Source: Neisseria sp. DTU_2020_1000833_1_SI_GRL_NUU_006
Lineage (GTDB): Bacteria > Pseudomonadota > Gammaproteobacteria > Burkholderiales > Neisseriaceae
Length of the DNA stretch: 64,000 nt
Direction: 5' to 3'
NCBI GenBank assembly: GCA_032388755.1
Contig: CP135593.1
Coordinates: 620,001-684,000, forward strand
Part shown: piece after piece, positions 48,387 through 56,589 of the stretch
Position numbering within the stretch: the stretch's first letter is position 1
Layout of the letters: each line of letters starts with the position of its first letter
Position numbers and translations under genes: made by a program
Notes under the pieces: generated by a model
The model's input: the letters and a program-made list of their open reading frames with translations, nothing else
Database searches by the model: none
What the model was told of the DNA's origin: nothing

Positions 48387-49022
48387 ATGAACTACCGTTA
48401 TATTGTCGTCGAAGGCTCCATCGGCAGCGGGAAAAACGCCTTGAGCCGCCGCCTTGCAGAACATTTCAGCGCGCTGTCGCTGGCGGAAAACCCCGAACAC
48501 AACCCCTTCCTCATGAAGTTTTACGCCAACGCCTCCCATCACGGCTTGGCAACCGAGCTTTTTTTCCTGATGCGTCGAGCCGAAAGCGTGGACATCATCA
48601 AAAACGAATACGCACAAGGCGGCATGGTGGTCGCCGATTTCCTGTTGGAAAAAGACCGGATTTTCACGCCGGTCGTGTTGAATGAAGACGAGCAGCAGCT
48701 CTTTGCCGATTTGAAACAAAAAATCCTGCCGCAGTATCCCGCGCCCGATTTGGTGATCTACCTGCAAACCGCTGTGGACGGCAACCGCAAACGCCTGCAA
48801 AAACGCGGCGACGGCATCATCAATCTTTTCCCCGAAGGCTATTTGGGGCGGATACACGAGGGATACAGCCAGTTTTTCCACCTTTATCAAAATTCCCCGC
48901 TGCTGACCGTCAATGCCGACGAGTTGGACTTGCAAGGCAATGACGAACATTTCCAACTGTTGCTCAATGCGCTGAACGATTTGCAGGGAACGCGCAATTA
49001 TCTCAATTTGAGAGAACGCTGA
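48387..49022 (+). CDS. Deoxynucleoside kinase (dGK/dAK type)
   Basis: Salvages deoxynucleosides to monophosphates by family. 211 residues. P-loop 'VEGSIGSGKNALSRRLAEHF' at the start, a 'DFLLEKDRIF' motif near 90 (the DRS/ERS-type catalytic region) and a LID 'RLQKRGDG' near 142. The P-loop has Asn directly after the Lys, where Ser or Thr normally coordinates Mg2+. Either the residue is tolerated or activity is reduced. Confidence 0.82.
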   Translation: MNYRYIVVEGSIGSGKNALSRRLAEHFSALSLAENPEHNPFLMKFYANASHHGLATELFFLMRRAESVDIIKNEYAQGGMVVADFLLEKDRIFTPVVLNEDEQQLFADLKQKILPQYPAPDLVIYLQTAVDGNRKRLQKRGDGIINLFPEGYLGRIHEGYSQFFHLYQNSPLLTVNADELDLQGNDEHFQLLLNALNDLQGTRNYLNLRER

Positions 49023-49131
49023 CGCAGTTTGCAAGATTGTGGTGAAACGCCGAAGCGGCTATGTTGGGGGATTCATTTTATTCCTTGCCCGCTTCTGCGT
49101 TTCCGTCTTAGGTCGTCTGAAAGGAGACATC

Positions 49132-49569
49132 ATGACCCAATACCGATTCACTTTGCCCTCAAGCAGCGGCAACGACTTCGATTCTGCCGAACATCTGCCG
49201 CTGATTGTCTATTTCTACCCCAAAGACAGCACGCCCGGCTGCACCACCGAAGGCTTGGATTTCAACGCCCGTTTGCCGCAATTCAAAGAACTCGGCTATA
49301 CCGTCGTCGGCATCTCGCGTGACGGCGTGAAATCGCATCAGAATTTCTGCGCCAAACAAGGCTTTAATTTTGAATTGTTGAGCGACAAAGACGAAACCGT
49401 GTGTAAAATGTTTGACGTGATCAAGCTGAAAAAGCTCTACGGCAAAGAGTCTTTGGGTATTGAACGCAGCACATTCGTATTGGACGCAAACGGCGAAATC
49501 ATCCACGAATGGCGCAAAGTCAAAGTCGCCGGACACGCGCAGGAAGTGTTGGAAACGCTATCCCGATAA
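49132..49569 (+). CDS. bcp: Thiol peroxidase, Bcp/PrxQ type
   Basis: 145 residues from ATG 49132; AAGGAG lies at perfect distance and directly follows an uptake sequence at 49110-49121. Peroxidatic Cys in 'YPKDSTPGCTTEGLDF' near residue 37. The resolving Cys five residues downstream, typical of many Bcp proteins, is absent, so this is probably of the type resolved by another Cys or by partner thiols. Reduces peroxides using thioredoxin. Confidence 0.9.
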   Translation: MTQYRFTLPSSSGNDFDSAEHLPLIVYFYPKDSTPGCTTEGLDFNARLPQFKELGYTVVGISRDGVKSHQNFCAKQGFNFELLSDKDETVCKMFDVIKLKKLYGKESLGIERSTFVLDANGEIIHEWRKVKVAGHAQEVLETLSR

Positions 49570-49582
49570 ACCGTAATGCAGC

Positions 49583-49650
49583 AAAAGGTCGTCTGAAAAC
49601 GAACATGGCGGGCTCTGCCTAAGCAGGTTTTCATTTTCAGACGGCCTTTT
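49583..49650. terminator. Inverted uptake-sequence pair with mixed dialect
   Basis: AAAAGGTCGTCTGAAAAC at the left; the right arm reads TTTTCAGACGGCCTTTT, complement of the AGGCCGTCTGAA dialect, so the stem has one G-T mispair. A third, inner stem (GGC..GCC) lies between. Confidence 0.75.
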
Positions 49651-49713
49651 ATAATGGATGTCAATCAGGGCAGGGTTGCTTGTCCTGATTCATATTAAAT
49701 CCACGATACACAC
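49650..49713. repeat. Degenerate Correia-element remnant
   Basis: Begins TATAATGGAT (for TATAGTGGAT), contains CTTGTCCTGATT as in the intact CREEs, and ends AAATCCACGATA (for AATCCACTATA). Only about 64 bp remain. Confidence 0.6.
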
Positions 49714-49739
49714 CATCTTCGGACTGCCCGTAAAACCTC

Positions 49740-50615
49740 ATGACAGACGAAATCATAGACAAACTGCTCGAATCCCTGTGGCTGCAAGACCGTCTCAGCC
49801 ACAACACCTTGCAAGGCTACCGCCGCGATTTGGAAAAAATCGCCGCGCGCTTGGAAGCGGGCGGGCATACTTGGTTGGATGCCGAAGCCGCCGATTTGGC
49901 GGATGCCGTCTATGCGGCGGACGAAAAACACAGCTCGCAGGCGCGCGCCCTGTCCGCCTGTAAACGCCTATACGCCTGGTTGGAAGAGACCGAGCGGCGG
50001 ACGGACAACCCGACCCGTTTCCTCAAAGCCCCGAAACAGACGCAAAAGCTGCCCACCCTGATTACCGAAGCGCAAATCGAAAACCTGCTCGCCGCGCCCG
50101 ATACCGATACGCCGCACGGCCTGCGCGACAAAGCCCTGCTCGAAGTCATGTACGCCACAGGTTTACGCGTAACCGAAGCCGTCAAGCTCCAACTGGGCGA
50201 CCTCGACCTCAACCGAGGCTGCATCCGCACCATAGGCAAAGGCGACAAACTGCGTATCGTGCCTATGGGCGAAGAAGCCGTTTACTGGGTCGAACGCTAT
50301 TGCGCCGAATCGCGCCCGCTACTGCTCAAAAACAAAATCTGCGACGAAGTCTTCGTCAGCCAAAAACGCAGCGGCATCTCCCGCCAACTCGCATGGATGA
50401 TTGTCAAAAATTATGCGGACGCCGCCGGCATCACCTCGCTCAGCCCGCACGGCCTGCGCCACGCCTTCGCCACCCACCTCGTCAACCACGGCGTCGATTT
50501 GCGTGCCGTACAACTCATGCTCGGACACGCCAACATCAACACCACCCAAATCTACACCCACGTCGCCAACATCCGCCTGAAAAACATCGTTGACGAACAC
50601 CATTCGCGAAACTAG
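49740..50615 (+). CDS. xerD: Site-specific tyrosine recombinase XerD
   Basis: Resolves chromosome dimers at dif with XerC and FtsK. 291 residues: N-terminal SAM-like core-binding domain, then the catalytic domain with Arg in 'ATGLRVTEAVKL', 'HGLRHAFATHL' (His-x-x-Arg), 'LGHANINTTQIYTHV' (second His and the nucleophile Tyr). Assigned to XerD over XerC by sequence feel and length; ftsK lies at 58 kb. Confidence 0.9.
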   Translation: MTDEIIDKLLESLWLQDRLSHNTLQGYRRDLEKIAARLEAGGHTWLDAEAADLADAVYAADEKHSSQARALSACKRLYAWLEETERRTDNPTRFLKAPKQTQKLPTLITEAQIENLLAAPDTDTPHGLRDKALLEVMYATGLRVTEAVKLQLGDLDLNRGCIRTIGKGDKLRIVPMGEEAVYWVERYCAESRPLLLKNKICDEVFVSQKRSGISRQLAWMIVKNYADAAGITSLSPHGLRHAFATHLVNHGVDLRAVQLMLGHANINTTQIYTHVANIRLKNIVDEHHSRN

Positions 50616-50625
50616 ACGATTCCAT

Positions 50626-50674
50626 TAAAAAGGTCGTCTGAAAACGGAAATTTCGTTTTCAGACGACCTTTTTT
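50626..50674. terminator. Inverted uptake-sequence pair after xerD
   Basis: AAAAAGGTCGTCTGAAAACG and its complement with a six-base loop; 20-bp stem. Confidence 0.88.
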
Positions 50675-50862
50675 GTTGATATGGCATTAAACATTCAAAA
50701 TGAGTTAATTTATAAAATATCAATCGGAATATATATTTCAATAGAAAATTACCAAGATAAACCAAGAGGTAAACCTTGCAATGCAAACAGTTTTTATTTA
50801 TATTCATGTTTAAGAATAAAACACACTATCAATACTGAGCGAAAGAAAACACGGAGCACATT

Positions 50863-51063
50863 ATGTTTGTCTGCATCTGCAACGCCATTACCGACCACGA
50901 AATCAAAGAAACCATCGCCGCAGGCGCAAGTACGATGAGCGATTTGCAGGCTCAATTAGGAGTAGCTACTTGCTGTGGGTGTTGCAGCGAATTGGCTGCT
51001 TCGTTTCTGAATATCAACAATGCCCAAACTACCATTACCGCCGGTATTAATGTTCAGTCTTAA
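50863..51063 (+). CDS. bfd: Bacterioferritin-associated ferredoxin
   Basis: 66 residues, one [2Fe-2S] domain: 'MFVCICNAITDHEI' with the CxC pair and 'VATCCGCCSELA' with the C-x2-C pair. Bfd reduces ferric iron stored in bacterioferritin. The 190 bases upstream are A+T-rich and hold the promoter; I cannot make out a convincing Fur box. No bfr gene adjacent. Confidence 0.9.
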   Translation: MFVCICNAITDHEIKETIAAGASTMSDLQAQLGVATCCGCCSELAASFLNINNAQTTITAGINVQS

Positions 51064-51082
51064 TTTCATCTAGAATTCAAAC

Positions 51083-51125
51083 AAGGTCGTCTGAAACCAA
51101 AATCTTTGGTTTCAGACGACTTTTT
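51083..51125. terminator. Inverted uptake-sequence pair after bfd
   Basis: AAGGTCGTCTGAAACCAAA, three-base loop, complement, then TTTTT. Confidence 0.85.
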
Positions 51126-51226
51126 GCATCTACTCTAAAATAAAACAGTATATGCCGAACTGCCGTTTTGAAGTTAATCGGCTATACCTTACAATCTCGA
51201 TTTCCGTTTACAGTAAAGAGTCTATT

Positions 51227-51475
51227 ATGAAACTGACGTTGATGTTTCGCGAATATTGCAGCCTCTGCCACAAAATGCGCGAACAGCTTAAACCATATCA
51301 AGAAAGATTTGGCTTTGAGCTGGAAATTCTTGATGTTGATGAAGATCCTGTCTTGGAGGAAAAATATAATGAACTTGTCCCTGTTTTGCTTGATGGCGAA
51401 ACAGAAATTTGCCATTGGTTTTTGGATGGGGAAAAATTGAAAACCTTTTTGGAAACAAAATGTGATGGGGTATAA
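51227..51475 (+). CDS. Glutaredoxin-like protein (DUF836)
   Basis: 82 residues from ATG 51227; the upstream in-frame ATG (51152) lies in the leader. Thioredoxin fold with 'REYCSLCHKMREQL' giving the CxxC site near residue 11, 'ILDVDEDPVLEEKY', and the cis-Pro in 'ELVPVLL'. Redox function likely; partner unknown. Confidence 0.85.
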   Translation: MKLTLMFREYCSLCHKMREQLKPYQERFGFELEILDVDEDPVLEEKYNELVPVLLDGETEICHWFLDGEKLKTFLETKCDGV

Positions 51476-51663
51476 CGGCTGAAAGTATTTCTGTTTTGAT
51501 AAGTTGGTTTCGATAAATTGAAAACAGCTCGTCTGAAAAATTTTCAAAGAATTTCAGGATTTTGTTCTTACGCTACCGCTATATGAATAAAAGGCTGCCT
51601 GATTTTTATTTCAGACAACCTTTGAAATATCATGAGGGGTAAGCATCATCCCCTCTGTTTTGT

Positions 51664-51762
51664 TTAACCGGCTACGGGTGTAGTCGTCGGAGCAACCGGT
51701 TTTCCGGTGAAGGAGGCGCGTTTTGCGGCTTGGTAAATAGCCAGTCGTCTGCGATGTGGCAT
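51664..51762 (-). CDS. 32-residue basic small ORF
   Basis: Reads 'MPHRRRLAIYQAAKRASFTG' and continues to a Pro/Thr/Val-rich end ('PVAPTTTPVAG'). AAGGA lies seven bases before the ATG, a strong ribosome site, and the frame is G+C-rich amid A+T-rich flanks. No family recognised. Basic amphipathic character of the first 18 residues is compatible with a membrane- or RNA-binding peptide, but it may also be non-coding. Confidence 0.4.
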   Translation of the reverse strand: MPHRRRLAIYQAAKRASFTGKPVAPTTTPVAG

Positions 51763-51985
51763 TATTTTTCCTTTCTGTGATTTAAAGGATTATCCCGAAA
51801 TAAAGATGAATAAAATCATAAACTTACCGTTTAATAATCCTATCGTTGATTGTTTATTGGGCTTTTATCGCTTATTCAATATATTGTGAGATGTTAGATT
51901 ATAATGATAGCTGTTTTTTATTTAAACTAAAAGATGAATTGTGTAAAGTTAAATACCTGTTTCGTAAGGCTTGACGTTTATATAA

Positions 51986-52014
51986 AAAAGCCCCTGATAA
52001 CAGGGGCTTTTCAG
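51986..52014 (-). terminator. Rho-independent terminator of rfbD
   Basis: AAAAGCCCCTG-ataa-CAGGGGCTTTT, ten bases past the rfbD stop. Confidence 0.87.
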
Positions 52015-52020
52015 TAAAGA

Positions 52021-52884
52021 TTAGTCCAATTTACCGATGATGTCGTTTAAAGCTTTTTGCCAGTCAGAGGGTTTGATGCCGTAATCGTTTTCGATTTTTC
52101 GACAATCCATAATACTGTACTCGGGACGTGGTGCAGGAAGAGGATATTGATCAGTGGTGATGGGTGTTAATTGCGGCATTTTGAAATTATTGTCATGTTT
52201 TAGTGCTGTTTGAAAGATAGCTTGACTGAATTCATACCAAGTAACAGATTTGTTGCCGCCGAAGTGGTAGATCCCTCTAGAAGGCGATGGGTGTTGCAAA
52301 AGGGTAATGATGGCTTGCGCCAAATCCCCCGCATAGGTCGGGCATCCGATTTGATCGTTGACAACGGAAAGGCTGTCTCGTTCTTTTGCCAAGCGCAGCA
52401 TGGTTTTAACAAAATTATTGCCGTATTCGCTAAATAGCCAAGAGGTACGGATAATCGTGCTTTCAGGATTAGCGGCAAGCGCGAGTAGTTCGCCGGCAGC
52501 TTTAGTGCGGCCATATACGCTTTGCGGATTGGTGTAGTCATGTTCACGATAGGGCGTTTTGCTTGTCCCGTCGAAAACGTAATCGGTCGATACATGGATA
52601 AATCGGGCATGAACAGAACGTGCTGCGTCGGCAAGATTGTGAACGGCTGCGGCGTTAACGGCAAATGCTGCAGGAACGTTTGTCTCTGCGCGATCGACAG
52701 CGGTATAGGCAGCGGCATTGACAATTGCATCGGGTTGAAAGCTTTGAACCATATTGCGTACAGCATCAGCATCCGTAATATCCAAGGAAGAGGAGTCAGT
52801 GGCAATCAGCTCCCAATTATCAGGAAGTCTGTCGCGGAAGCAGTGTGCGAGTTGTCCTTTAGAGCCTGTCAGCAGAGTCCTCAT
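52021..52884 (-). CDS. rfbD: dTDP-4-dehydrorhamnose reductase
   Basis: Last step of dTDP-L-rhamnose synthesis. 287 residues from ATG 52884 ('MRTLLTGSKGQLAHCF'), with the NAD(P) loop 'LLTGSKGQLA', 'NAAAYTAVDRAE' near 63, 'VSTDYVFDGTSKTPYREHD' with the catalytic Tyr-containing 'SVYGRTKAAGE' near 125-135, all as in RmlD. The other three rml genes are not adjacent. Confidence 0.92.
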   Translation of the reverse strand: MRTLLTGSKGQLAHCFRDRLPDNWELIATDSSSLDITDADAVRNMVQSFQPDAIVNAAAYTAVDRAETNVPAAFAVNAAAVHNLADAARSVHARFIHVSTDYVFDGTSKTPYREHDYTNPQSVYGRTKAAGELLALAANPESTIIRTSWLFSEYGNNFVKTMLRLAKERDSLSVVNDQIGCPTYAGDLAQAIITLLQHPSPSRGIYHFGGNKSVTWYEFSQAIFQTALKHDNNFKMPQLTPITTDQYPLPAPRPEYSIMDCRKIENDYGIKPSDWQKALNDIIGKLD

Positions 52885-53395
52885 GGTATATCTCCTTAAT
52901 GAATATTGTTTCGGCAAGATGGACATCATTATAGAGCAAACATCAGCTCTTAACAGCATTTTACGCCTTCACCGTTTTGAACTTATGTTTATCGGAAAAT
53001 TTGAACGGGGTAAGGAACGATCGTTGCAATGTCTCGCTAATATTTGGTGGTAAGATAAGACGGATGATGAAAAATTTTGTTTGAAGGAGAAAAAAGGAAT
53101 CTCTGTTGTGGAAAAAAACAATAAATAGTACGTTGAAATAAATAATATTATTTCGATAAAATAATCAATATCTTGTTTTTTAAAAAGGAATTATCATTAG
53201 AATAAAGTGTCAATTTAAATTTGATTGCTTTAAAAAATGTTTCCATTCGTCTGAAATTTCAACCGTTAGCGAATTGAAAAACAGTTAATCATGAAATATC
53301 ACTAGAATAACAGTGTAGGCGGTTTGATCGATTTACATTTTGTCAAAAGGCCTATGCTTCTTAATTACACATATTTATTCTGGGAGTGATTTATC
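52885..53395. other. Long A+T-rich intergenic region before the RTX gene
   Basis: I see no gene. The stretch includes several poly-A/T runs and ends in GGGAG as ribosome site for the RTX gene. A long leader or regulator binding region is possible, but no specific motif stands out. Confidence 0.5.
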
Positions 53396-54802
53396 ATGAC
53401 TTATCATTATGGCGGCTATTCTTCTAAAGCCCACTTCAACTCATACTGTCCACCGGTTAAATCCTATAATCCTTACTGCCCTCCGAGCCATGGCGGATTC
53501 GGTTACAAAGGTAGTTTCCATAACTACGGATCTTCTCACGGCATCAAAGTAAATCACGGCAAAATCGGTCATGGTGCCTACTGCCCACCGCCGAAACCTG
53601 TGTACAAATGTATTATTATTGATTTCAACTGCAATCCGGGTAAACCTTATTACCCTAAACCGGCTCCAAAACCGGTTCCTCCGAAGCATGTTGATCCTTA
53701 CTGCCCACCGGTTGAACCAAAACCACAGCCTCAACCACACCCGCAACCCCAACCTAAGCCGCAGCCACAACCTCAGCCGCAGCCTAAACCTCAACCGCAG
53801 CCCAAACCGCAGCCTAAACCCAACGATAAAGACTGCAAAGATTGTGTTGATGATCAAAACCAACAAAATACTTACGGACATGACGACAAAAATCCGGGCA
53901 ACATTATTCATGTTGATGGTTCGACTAAAGATAAAAATGGTCTGACCAATACTGTAGGTACTGATAAGAAAGATACCATTTACGGTACTAGTGGCGAAGA
54001 CGTGATTTATGGCGGCGACGGTGCCGATGTGATTTACGGCGGTGACGGCAACGACACTTTGCAAGGCGGTAACAACGGTGACTCTCTGTACGGTCAAGGC
54101 GGTAAAGACTACCTGCAAGGCGGTGAAGGCAACGACTACCTGAACGGTGGTGCCGACGCTGATATTATGCGCGGTGGTGATGGTAATGACGTTTACTTTG
54201 TTGATCACAAAGGCGACGAGGTTATCGAATATGGTAATTTAAACGGCGGTATTGATACTGTCCGTACAGTAATCGACTACACCCTGACCGACAACGTTGA
54301 GCACCTGTTCTTGCAAGGTTCCGGCAACCTCAGCGGTACCGGTAACGCTCTGAACAACGACATCAACGGCAACTCCGGCAACAACCACCTGTACGGCTTG
54401 GCAGGCGATGACTGCCTGGTGGGTAAAGACGGTAACGACTACCTCGACGGCGGCATCGGCAACGATGTCCTGATCGGCGGTACCGGCGACGACACCTACT
54501 TCTTCGATAAAGGTTACGGTCGCGACACCATCCAAGACGAAAGCGGTAACGATACCCTGCAATTCGGTAAAGGTGTTTCCGCTTCCGACGTATTGTTAAG
54601 CAAATCAGGCAACAACCTGACCGTATCTGTCGGCAACAGCGACTCTGTTACCATTGACGACTGGTTCTCCGGTAACAACCATAAGATCGAAAACTTCAAG
54701 TTTGCCGATGGCAGCACTTACGAAGTAACCGGTCATGGCGATTACTATTCTCTGTCAGCTGTAAACAGCATCCAACAACAAACCCAAGTGCCTAGCATCT
54801 AA
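53396..54802 (+). CDS. Cys/Pro-rich RTX (haemolysin-type Ca2+-binding) protein
   Basis: 468 residues, no Sec signal. Residues 1-107 are rich in Tyr, Gly and His with four 'YCPP' motifs (17, 27, 62, 102) and further Cys at 72 and 79. Residues 108-143 are a Pro-Gln/Pro-Lys spacer. After 'CKDC' near 147 come nine or so RTX nonapeptides (GGxGxDxux, about 200-275), a middle domain, another RTX block (about 335-370) and an HCBP-type C-terminal part ('DDWFSGNNHKIENFKF') with a non-polar end, as expected for type I secretion. Cys is rare in RTX proteins, so this head is odd. Function unknown; surface or secreted. No type I secretion genes adjacent. Confidence 0.82.
   Translation: MTYHYGGYSSKAHFNSYCPPVKSYNPYCPPSHGGFGYKGSFHNYGSSHGIKVNHGKIGHGAYCPPPKPVYKCIIIDFNCNPGKPYYPKPAPKPVPPKHVDPYCPPVEPKPQPQPHPQPQPKPQPQPQPQPKPQPQPKPQPKPNDKDCKDCVDDQNQQNTYGHDDKNPGNIIHVDGSTKDKNGLTNTVGTDKKDTIYGTSGEDVIYGGDGADVIYGGDGNDTLQGGNNGDSLYGQGGKDYLQGGEGNDYLNGGADADIMRGGDGNDVYFVDHKGDEVIEYGNLNGGIDTVRTVIDYTLTDNVEHLFLQGSGNLSGTGNALNNDINGNSGNNHLYGLAGDDCLVGKDGNDYLDGGIGNDVLIGGTGDDTYFFDKGYGRDTIQDESGNDTLQFGKGVSASDVLLSKSGNNLTVSVGNSDSVTIDDWFSGNNHKIENFKFADGSTYEVTGHGDYYSLSAVNSIQQQTQVPSI
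53716..53822 (+). repeat. Short imperfect repeat coding for the Pro-Gln spacer
   Basis: Reiterated CCNCAGCC / CCTAARCC hexamer units coding for (PQ/PK)n. Length is likely to vary among strains by slippage or recombination. Confidence 0.7.
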
Positions 54803-54823
54803 TCAGCTATACTTAGGATTGAT

Positions 54824-54873
54824 AAGGTCGTCTGAAAGCGTCTGCATCCGTGCAAAACGTTTTCAGACGACCT
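54824..54873. terminator. Inverted uptake-sequence pair after the RTX gene
   Basis: AAGGTCGTCTGAAA and TTTTCAGACGACCT with a spacer containing GCGTCTGCA..TGCAAAACG. Confidence 0.8.
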
Positions 54874-54962
54874 ATTTTGTAAACAATCTGACCCAAAAAT
54901 CCAAATTCGGATAAAATAACGGAATCCTGTTTAAACCGAGTCAGCGAAGGGAGAAACCTGAA

Positions 54963-55829
54963 ATGTCCGAAATCAGCTTGAAAAAGATTTACTCCGGAAA
55001 AGTACGCGATTTATACGAAATCGACAGCAAACGCATGTTGATGGTCGCATCCGACCGATTGTCTGCATTTGACGTGATTTTAGACAATCCGATTCCGGGT
55101 AAAGGAGAAATTCTGACGCAGATTTCCAATTTCTGGTTTCAAAAACTGGCGCATATCATGCCCAATCATTTTACCGGCGATACGGTTTATGACGTGTTGC
55201 CTGAACATGAAGCCAAAGCCATCGAGAAACGCGCGGTTGTTGCCAAAAAACTGACTCCTGTCAAAGTAGAGGCGATTGTGCGCGGTTATTTGGCGGGCAG
55301 CGGGTGGAAAGATTACCAAAAAAACGGTTCTGTCTGCGGCATCAAACTTACCGAAGGGATGAAAGAAGCGCAGCAGCTTCCGGAAGTGATTTTTACCCCG
55401 TCCACCAAGGCTGCCGTCGGCGATCATGATGAAAACATCAGTTTTGAAGAATGCGAACGCATTATCGGTAAAGAGTTGGCGGCTGAAGTGCGCGCTAAAG
55501 CCATTCGGCTTTATACGGAAGCCGCAGAATATGCAAAATCACGCGGTATCATCATATGCGATACCAAATTTGAATTCGGGCTGGATGAAAACGGTACATT
55601 AACCTTGATGGATGAAGTACTGACGCCCGATTCCAGCCGCTTTTGGCCGGCGGACCAATATCAAGTCGGCACCAATCCGCCGTCTTTTGACAAGCAATTT
55701 GTCCGAGATTGGCTGGAGCAAAGCGGTTGGAACAAAAAAGCTCCGGCGCCGGAAGTCCCTAGCGATGTGATTCAGAAAACAGTTGATAAATATTGGGAAG
55801 CATTAAATCTTTTAACCAAGGAATCATAA
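54963..55829 (+). CDS. purC: SAICAR synthase
   Basis: Phosphoribosylaminoimidazole-succinocarboxamide synthase of purine synthesis. 288 residues, the longer form. Signatures 'YSGKVRDLYEI' near 9, 'ARGYLAGSGWKDYQ' type motif near 103 ('VRGYLAGSGWKDYQ'), 'DTKFEFGLDENG' near 198 and 'DEVLTPDSSRFW' near 218. Confidence 0.95.
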   Translation: MSEISLKKIYSGKVRDLYEIDSKRMLMVASDRLSAFDVILDNPIPGKGEILTQISNFWFQKLAHIMPNHFTGDTVYDVLPEHEAKAIEKRAVVAKKLTPVKVEAIVRGYLAGSGWKDYQKNGSVCGIKLTEGMKEAQQLPEVIFTPSTKAAVGDHDENISFEECERIIGKELAAEVRAKAIRLYTEAAEYAKSRGIIICDTKFEFGLDENGTLTLMDEVLTPDSSRFWPADQYQVGTNPPSFDKQFVRDWLEQSGWNKKAPAPEVPSDVIQKTVDKYWEALNLLTKES

Positions 55830-55893
55830 ATTTGGTAAGAGGTTAGCGGATTCGGATTTCAAGTGTAACTTTCTATAAAAAAATAGGCCGGTA

Positions 55894-56540
55894 TGAGGCA
55901 GCATATGGCTTTTCCTGAAAGTAAAGATTGCCATGAACCGCATACAACTGACGATACCCTATCCAAATACCTGTCACGCCACTGCATCATCACTGAAATC
56001 GCCAAACAGCTTAGTCAACATAAAAGACCAACAGCCGCGGAATCATGCGGCTCCCTCGTCGACCCAAAATCCCGCATCGGCGATTAGGTGGCCGACACCA
56101 TCATCGGCAAAGATCAGAAAAGCGCATTATTGACCTTGGTAGAACGCGTTACCCGCTAACACCATCATCTGCAAATTGAAGAAATTAAAGGCCTGAGACA
56201 CTGGCCGGGCAGCCGTTGGGGCTTAAAGGCACATAAAGACAGAATCCACACCATCACCATGGATAACGGCAAAGAGTTCTACCAACACACCAAAATAGCC
56301 AAGTTATTGAAGGCGGAAACCTATTTTTGCCGCCCTTACCATTCGTGGGAGAAAGGGCTGAATGAAAACACCAACGGACTCATCCGACAATATTTCCCCA
56401 AACAAACCGATTTCCGAAAAATTAGAAATCGGGAGATACGCAGGGTTCAAGGTGAGTTGAACCACCGGCCGAGAAAAACACTTGGCTGCGAAATGCCAAG
56501 TTTCATTCTTGAATTTGTTCCAACCACCGTAACTCAAGTT
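55894..56540 (+). pseudogene. Decayed IS30-family (IS1655-like) transposase
   Basis: Pieces of one transposase in order: 'YLSRHCIITEIAKQLSQHK' (N-terminal HTH), then after an apparent internal deletion 'DPKSRIGD', a stop, 'VADTIIGKDQKSALLTLVERV', another stop, 'LKAHKDRIHTITMDNGKEFY' with a catalytic Asp, and 'CRPYHSWEKGLNENTNGLIR' with the catalytic Glu. Several in-frame stops and frameshifts rule out function. It fills the gap between purC and the cyclophilin gene. Confidence 0.85.
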
Positions 56541-56589
56541 TGGCACTTGAAATCCGAATCCAAAAACCTTTTTATTGGATTCGCGATAT

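Larger units (their letters stand above)
51476..52020. other. Mostly non-coding stretch
   Basis: Contains degenerate uptake-sequence arms (about 51525-51560 and 51605-51625), the small ORF at 51664-51762, about 200 bases of A+T-rich sequence without features, and the rfbD terminator. Confidence 0.5.

Noticed and set aside
50672..50862. Possible Fur box upstream of bfd
   Set aside because: The region is A+T-rich, but no stretch matched the 19-bp Fur consensus well enough to report.
53716..53822. CRISPR-like periodic sequence
   Set aside because: The periodicity is a hexamer coding for Pro-Gln/Pro-Lys in frame within the RTX gene; there are no repeat-spacer units. No CRISPR array was seen anywhere in the window.
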